DNA of 64,000 nucleotides from Mactromeris polynyma (lineage: Eukaryota; Mollusca; Bivalvia; Venerida; Mactridae), in assembly GCA_032209605.1 (NCBI GenBank), contig JASFXZ010000001.1, positions 29,206,619 through 29,270,618 of the forward strand, read 5' to 3'. Below are positions 58,629 through 64,000 of the stretch, piece by piece (within the stretch, counting starts at the first letter, position 1; each line of letters begins with the position of its first letter). The notes under the pieces were generated by a model, which was not told the DNA's origin, searched no databases, and was given only the letters and a program-made list of their open reading frames with translations. The translations under genes and the position numbers were made by a program.

Positions 58629-60434
58629 CTGTTATTCCATCATGGTGCATAAACATTCCCAGCTCTCTTCTAGCATAACGAAGACTTTTGGCAATTTCTG
58701 CGTATGGCTTATATTCCACCTTGTAATACTTAAACGATGAATATGCCACAACATTGAATATGTCAGCGGCCCTAACTAGTGTCTCAATTTCCCTCGAAAA
58801 TCTTTTATTGAGTGGACGTGTTGTGAAATACCCAGTCCAGAATTCCTTATTTCTCTCTGTGTATGGAAAGAAACCTCCGGATAAAATGGGAAACGTGGCA
58901 TTCACCTCTTTGGCCTTCACCATTTCCTGTTCTTCCTTCCTGACTTTACTGAAGTATTCCTTAAGTGTTCCAAATTTCACGGTCATCTTCCATTCAGTTT
59001 GGGAGTTTATGTAGTTTATTAGTTTCTCATAGTTCAAATACACATTGTCCCATTGCTGAGGCTGTGGGTAGGAAAAATCTTCACCTAGACCTATATACAA
59101 CGTGTTATACTTATAAAGATCACCCGTCACTCGGAACTGTTCGTAAAGAACTCGAGCACGTTCGGCTACATTGGTGTCTGTTACTACAATACCTTTGGAA
59201 TCCGCAGAACCAAGATGGAGGAAGTTAAATTGTTGACAAATATTTGGATCTGGACCGCAAACATCACCCATCCAATAGTTATGTATGACATCAGACTAGA
59301 AAGAAGGTCAACTTCGTTTGTTCTTTTCCAATACGGGCGCCACATGAAATCGAGACTTTTCACTTTCATCAGTTTTGCTTTAACCGGTTGGTTTATTCTG
59401 AGAAATACTAAGTTATCCAAACCACTGGATTTCCAAAGATATGGCATTGTGCTTGAATATCCAAATGGGTCGTTTACCCAAGCACTGGTTGGTTTTACGC
59501 CAAGATTTTCAATAAGCCACTGATGACCTTCAATCAATTGATCAACGACCGCGATATAGTTCGGACTTGCTTCGTCTGGCATGACCCAACCTCCGAGTAC
59601 AACTTCAAACTGACCCCTTTGGATTAATTTTCTCACATCCTGTTTGCCGTTCTCATCAAGATCGTCAAACCATCTGGCAAGGAATACCGTCTCTGCCCAT
59701 TGGAATGTCATGTTTGGATACTGCTTCAATTTCTCTATCATATTATCAAGAGTTGAGTGTGTCATTTGTGCGTAATATTGTTCAATAGTCATACCATATC
59801 CCGGATCTGCGTGAGAAAATGGTACCAGAATTACTGACAACGGTTTTTGTGATCCGCTCTTGCTAATTTCTTCGAACGTCCTCACTGGTATCGGATATTG
59901 ACCTTCATCGTTCATAGTATAATCAACATTTTCAAACAGGTCAAATGTTGATGTGCCAGTATGGTTTCTTTGCTTCCATTCATTTACGATTTTACACATA
60001 CCATTTTCAACATCAGTCTTAATGTCAGGGCTTTTGTGATTAGTTTGTTCTTCGGAGTCGGCTTTTGCACCCTTTGAATCCTCACCGGATGCATCGTTGG
60101 AGACGTTGTTTTCTTCTTCATTATCTGTCTTAGCCTTAACTGGAACTTCTTTTCCATACGAATTATCGTTGGGACGTATATGTGCTCGCTTTAAGTATTC
60201 ATTGTTTGTTTCAGCATCTACATAAAGTGATTCGTATGTATCACTTTTTGATGTTATCATATCTTTAATGTTCGGGTTTTCTCTAGACTCAATAACATTC
60301 TTTTTGAGTATTGTCGGAGAGCTCCAGCTGTTGAATGACGCCCATATTAATCGTATTCCAATCAAAACTACCACGAGTGTAAACACTTATACGGAAGAGG
60401 TTGTAAATCCCATAGCAGCGCACATAAGTACATA

Positions 60435-60587
60435 CAGTAAAACCTCAATAATACGACCACCTTTGGGACCCTTGAAAAGTGGTCTTATTATTGAGGTGGT
60501 CTTAATATTGTGGTTGAATGCAAAATAGGGGAAATGGACTTGAAGATTGTGTTCTTATCGAGGTGGTCTTTAAGTGAGAGTGTTCTG
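60435..60587. mobile_element. Pogo/Tigger-like MITE, second mannosidase unit
   Basis: cagtaaaacctcaataatac at the left and gtgagagtgttctg at the right, between TA dinucleotides. Orthologue of 48131-48283. Confidence 0.6.
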
Positions 60588-60803
60588 TATTCAATAAAAA
60601 AATTGACACACAAGCGTTTAAAATTTTCATATGACTGAATTTATTTAAAGTATACAAATGAATATACATGTACATGTATACCAACATACGATTCAGCAAC
60701 AATAAATAACAACATATCGATTAGTGTCAATATTTGACAATATAGTAGAGAAAAAGGAAACTCTGCTACGACAATAGTCAGCAGACATCACGGCAGACCG
60801 GTA

Positions 60804-60949
60804 GTGACATTCACATTTCGTCATTTCTCTCTTAAAAATATTGAATTCGTGAAGTTGAAATTCATATGATTACAGCATCGAGAATTCACGATTTCTACTT
60901 CAAGAATTCAATATTTCCAAGAAGAGAAGTAATGAAATGTGAATGTCAC
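60804..60949. repeat. Palindromic hairpin module
   Basis: Fourth copy of the module seen at 12687, 33005 and 48501. Confidence 0.6.
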
Positions 60950-61228
60950 CATCGGTGTTCCGTATATACCTGTATGGAAATAGAGTAGGCTATGTGATCA
61001 GTCTCTTATCAGGATACAGTAGGTAAATGGGCTGGAGGCATACCTGATACGGTGCACATAGCAAGGCCCCACTCTGGTCGAATGGATGACTAGCGTATAA
61101 GGAAGACTACATGCGTATTCATAAATTATTAAATTTCTTAAACAAGTTTACTGTAAGCCAGTTTGATAATTTTAGATATTTATGAAGTCGAATGCAATAC
61201 TTTATTCATAGTATAAAGAATATGTATA

Positions 61229-61892
61229 CGCTTAACAAAACTTATAAGTGTGCACTTTTTGAATGTCGAATAACTTTTTTATTGATTAACATTTCTTCAC
61301 GATATTTTGTATATTTGCAATTGGCTACGTGTAGGTCATGATTCTTGGGTCGAAATTATCAGTTTGAATAACACGATACGTCGAGTCCGGGTGGGCACAC
61401 ACGCTATTCGACTCTTTTCAATCAACCAGCCGTGCGTTCGGTTATGGCTAACACTCGCACGAGTATGAAACTACACTCGCACGAGTAAGAAATTGTGCAC
61501 GCAATTTTGCAACCGAACGCTCTGTTTGCCAAAAAGTACACGCCCTTCGCTAGCTACCTCGGAGATGCTCGAGCGAGTGGGCGCACAGTGGGTGCGTACT
61601 TTTTGGCAAACAGAGCGTTCGGTTGCAAAATGCGTGCACAGTTTCTTACTCGTACGAGTGTTAGCCTTAACCGAACGCACGGCAGATCATCTTTAAGTGG
61701 GAGCTGCAGTACTGATTTTTTTCGCATCATCATATTTATTGATTTTATTTGTTCAATATGTGGATTAATGACATGAAATAAACAAAATATTATGCCAGGT
61801 ATCTACGCTATATTTGTTGAAAATTTCAGCAAGATCAAACTAATATTAACTAAGATACGGTCATATTTATACCTGCACACTTTTGTTAAGTG
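61229..61892. mobile_element. Mariner-like MITE interrupted by another MITE
   Basis: Same ends as 48851-49258 (one substitution at the left: cgcttaacaaaac). Its length of 664 equals 408 plus the 253-bp nested element plus a 3-bp target duplication. Confidence 0.75.
61430..61682. mobile_element. MITE with CAG target duplication (253 bp), nested
   Basis: Begins ccgtgcgttcggttatgg and ends with a near-perfect inverse (ttaaccgaacgcacgg). CAG lies on both sides (61427-61429 and 61683-61685). The uninterrupted site is at 49067-49082. Almost the whole element is palindromic (ttttgcaaccgaacgctctg and its inverse inside). End sequence and target resemble the element at 38124-38256, suggesting related Harbinger-type families. 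Confidence 0.8.
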
Positions 61893-62333
61893 TATGTTTT
61901 GGTAAAAACGAAATCCTTCTCCTATAAAAGCAGCGCCGGCGCTCTCCCTCAGTATCAGACAAAGTGTGGAGTCATTCGTTATTTCATTTAATGGATTTTC
62001 GAAAATGATACATGGGTGATATTACACGCCTTCGACTTCCTTGTATATCAAATGTAAACTGTTAATCCTTTCCGCATAGCAACCACCACTGCTCAGCACA
62101 AGTAATTGCGAAGTCGCGACATCCACAATATCACCCGTGAGTAATCGATTAAAATACCCGGATGATAGTTCATGACTGTGGCGTCATTTATGATGTTACC
62201 GATACACATATGGAATAAGCAGAACAGGAGATATTCACAAATTAGTCCTTAAAAACTTCAAGACAAATAAATAATGTATGCATCACAGTGGAAACAACTA
62301 ATTACAGCTAATATGAAAAGTTCCAGTACTGAA

Positions 62334-63943
62334 CTATAAGCCAACCCTGAAAGCTCTTAATTCCATATAGTCAGGCGCCAAGTCCGAGTCAGTGCTGAGA
62401 TGAGTCTTATTGTATAAATGAGAAAGTGATGTTTCGGTTATTTTCACATCAAGTTTAGGAAAAAGAGTTTTTACAGTCAAAGTGTCTAGTTTTTTGCATT
62501 GTCCATTTATTGGTTTGTATCCACAATGCATTGGTTTCCGGTGTAAAACCAGACTGGTACCATTGTATTCTAAATTATTCTTCACAAGGTTTCTAAACCC
62601 GACAATCGAGACATCACATGGAAACTCCGTTTTCAGAGGATGCAATTGCCTTGAAAGCTTGACAGAAGAATCAGTGGTAATGTATTTGATTATTTCATTT
62701 TGCAGCAAATCATTTATTAAAATGCCATCCTCCGAAGCATAAGTGTATCGCTTCTCTTCGGGTTGAAAACGTTGTGTTTTATGTTCTATTTGAACTATAA
62801 AATCATTATTCACTCTAACATTGTCGTAAACACCCTGCCCAAGACCTCGCTTGTCGTCTCTGAATGTATGCCTGTCCAGCATGACCTCTAGGTGACCTTC
62901 TTTCAGACTAGCGCCACCGTGAGGTTGACGGCAATGCAGTGAAAGTCTTTTGGAGTCATCTTCTAAAATCGCCATTGTTGTCACTGGATAATAATTTGAT
63001 TCTATTGGGTCATGTGGTCTGTTCTGACGCCCAATCAACTGGAATCCATTTTGGTCAGTATAGAATTGGTCACCATTTTTTACATCAGTTTGTAATCGTA
63101 AAATCACTTCCATCCAAGTCATGCTCGCTTCTTTCATGTCTACTTCTGTTTTGATATGGAGCCCTTGACCTTGAGTTGCAGTTGTATTATACAATATAAC
63201 TCTCATTCTGAAACCTTTTGACGTTACCTGCACCTCTGACATCAATGGGCCTTTCGTTACCTTGACAACGCGTTCACCTATTACAAAATCAGTCGCTGGT
63301 CCCCCTGGTCCAAATATATAAGCACCGCTGGTTTTAGACTGATATAGCATGAACTTAGCTGTAATATTGGTAACTTTCCCATCTTTGTCAATTATCCTTT
63401 TCATGTTACCAGAGTTTTTGTCAAATTCTACTTTAATGTGCATATTTTCAATGGTTAACGTAGAATCCGCTTCACTGTTTAGACTTTCAAACACTTCAAC
63501 CCTACTATTTGTCCTGGAAGCTGGCGACAACTTGTAAACTTCGATTCCAAACGGTGGTATAGTTACTTCAAATGTGACTGTAAGTGGTTTTTGTGGACCT
63601 TCGTCTCCTTTGTGAGTTACAATTTGAAAAGGAGTGTTTGCGTTTACGGAAGATAAAACCACCAAGTTTTTCGAAGTTACGCGAAGTGATACAATTTCTT
63701 TTCGTTTCTTAGACAAAGGATTTACCAAAACTATGCTGTGTTCCTTAGTTGTATTCACGACAACATTTCCTGTCATTTTCTTGCTTTCTGGTTTGATTGT
63801 TTCGGCTGTGAGCAACTTGGGGTCGGATTGCTTCCCCTTAGTCAGCAGTGACAGAATGACCATCTTAAATGCCGAGTGTGCTTGCTCATTTGCCTGAAAT
63901 AGTCTCTGTTCATAGTCGCTCACTACATGTGGCAAGGAAGTTC
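62334..63943 (-). CDS. MAN2A: Golgi alpha-mannosidase II-like, second gene, 3' exon only
   Basis: Exon with acceptor (ttttcag next to 63943) and the same stop as the first gene, encoding the C-terminal 536 residues. It covers the three-helix part that follows HHDGITG and the beta-sandwich domains. Recognisable blocks are TSLPHVVSDYEQRLFQANEQ, VILRLQTDVKNGDQFYTDQN, a NYYPVTTMAILEDD stretch and DDKRGLGQGVYDN. The last keeps the Gln of the family's GLGQG block, which reads Leu in the neighbouring copy (codon at about 50218). The catalytic exon would lie beyond the right edge, so integrity of the whole gene cannot be judged. It is probably the complete parent copy, because its upstream region is not cut by the duplication border inside this window. 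Confidence 0.8.
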
Positions 63944-64000
63944 CTGAAAATATAGAAATATCTATACGTAAGACTAAAAATAAACACATATTTATACGTG

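Larger units (their letters stand above)
49716..60386 (-). pseudogene. MAN2A: Golgi alpha-mannosidase II-like (GH38), two exons, one frameshift
   Basis: The first visible exon runs 60386-58629 and the last 51325-49716. The splice joins HHDGITG to TSLPHVVSDYEQRL, matching the family's HHDAITGTS block. Together they give about 1,122 residues, the usual Golgi length. Visible features: membrane segment (residues 4-18), acidic stem, zinc and active-site motif SHADPG (H192, D194), GGWVMPDEA, nucleophile motif NDPFGYS (D306), CGPDPNICQQF, GEDFSY (family GDDFRY) and HHDGITG. The enzyme trims mannose from N-glycans in the Golgi. One base is missing at 59281-59282, breaking the frame after residue 368. 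The splice phases only fit if that base is restored. No ATG opens the first exon: the frame begins at GTG next to the duplication breakpoint, so an upstream exon and promoter are probably absent. It could be a damaged duplicate or an assembly error. Confidence 0.8.
48091..60390. repeat. Mannosidase tandem unit, first copy
   Basis: The sequence starting acggaagaggttgta at 48091 is repeated from 60391. From there to the window end the second copy follows the first (48091-51380) apart from a 253-bp MITE, a 45-base insertion near 60975-61020 and small changes. The unit length is about 12.3 kb. The unit start (48091-48760) also matches the downstream modules of the C4-like units, so the two duplicated regions share one boundary module. 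Confidence 0.8.
60391..64000. repeat. Mannosidase tandem unit, second copy (runs off window)
   Basis: Repeats 48091-51380 with small changes. The 3' exon is almost identical to the first copy (three substitutions noticed), while the flank differs by several percent and indels. Confidence 0.8.

Noticed and set aside
61471..61776. Overlapping open frames on both strands around 61500-61700
   Set aside because: They lie inside the palindromic CAG-flanked MITE, and the mirrored frames result from the inverted repeat.

Overview
The window is animal nuclear DNA and most likely comes from a bivalve mollusc. It is AT-rich. Its genes have GT..AG introns. It is packed with short inverted-repeat transposons, tRNA-like SINEs, LINE pieces and minisatellites. 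The genes in its left three quarters belong to the 'short-chain collagen C4-like' family, which is widely expanded in bivalve genomes. The species cannot be named from the sequence alone. I see no bacterial genes, no CRISPR array and no true tRNA or rRNA gene.

Positions 1-48840 are three diverged tandem segmental units of about 15-17 kb: A 1-17267, B 17268-33622 and C 33623-48840. Each begins with the same aattgaatgatt... block and carries a four-exon C4-like gene on the + strand. Units A (7941-11897), B (26417-29389) and C (44328-47786) each hold a full-length copy. Unit C also holds a copy (39366-40327) cut off inside exon 2. The predicted protein has a basic N-terminus, one membrane segment, a coiled-coil stretch, an RKKR furin-type site and a ten-cysteine C4-like domain. 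It has no Gly-X-Y collagen repeat. The unit B copy has GTG in place of the ATG start.

Because the units are paralogous, many insertions can be read against 'empty' sites elsewhere in the window. These are: a LINE (12895-16805, target duplication TGTA), a probable solo LTR (17411-18491, GTAC), a pogo/Tigger-like element with a second one nested in it (30106-31772, TA), two MITEs flanked by CAG (38124-38256 and 61430-61682), and a 408-bp mariner-like MITE present twice, once with the CAG MITE inside it. Minisatellites also differ in copy number between units: a 23-bp repeat of about 50 copies in unit B, and a 31-bp repeat with 1, 2 and about 8 copies in A, B and C.

Positions 48091-64000 hold a tandem duplication of a Golgi-type alpha-mannosidase II (GH38) gene on the minus strand. 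One copy (60386-49716, two exons) is nearly complete but has a 1-bp frameshift in the catalytic domain, and its 5' end sits exactly at the duplication breakpoint. The other is represented only by its 3' exon (63943-62334) at the window edge. The 7.3-kb intron of the first copy is mostly a 57-bp minisatellite (about 96 units, with higher-order blocks of 12 and 19 units). Its length is a multiple of three, so it produces very long but probably meaningless open frames on both strands.

The two gene sets do not obviously act together. The C4-like proteins look like surface-anchored or shed extracellular proteins. The mannosidase would act on N-glycans in the Golgi.
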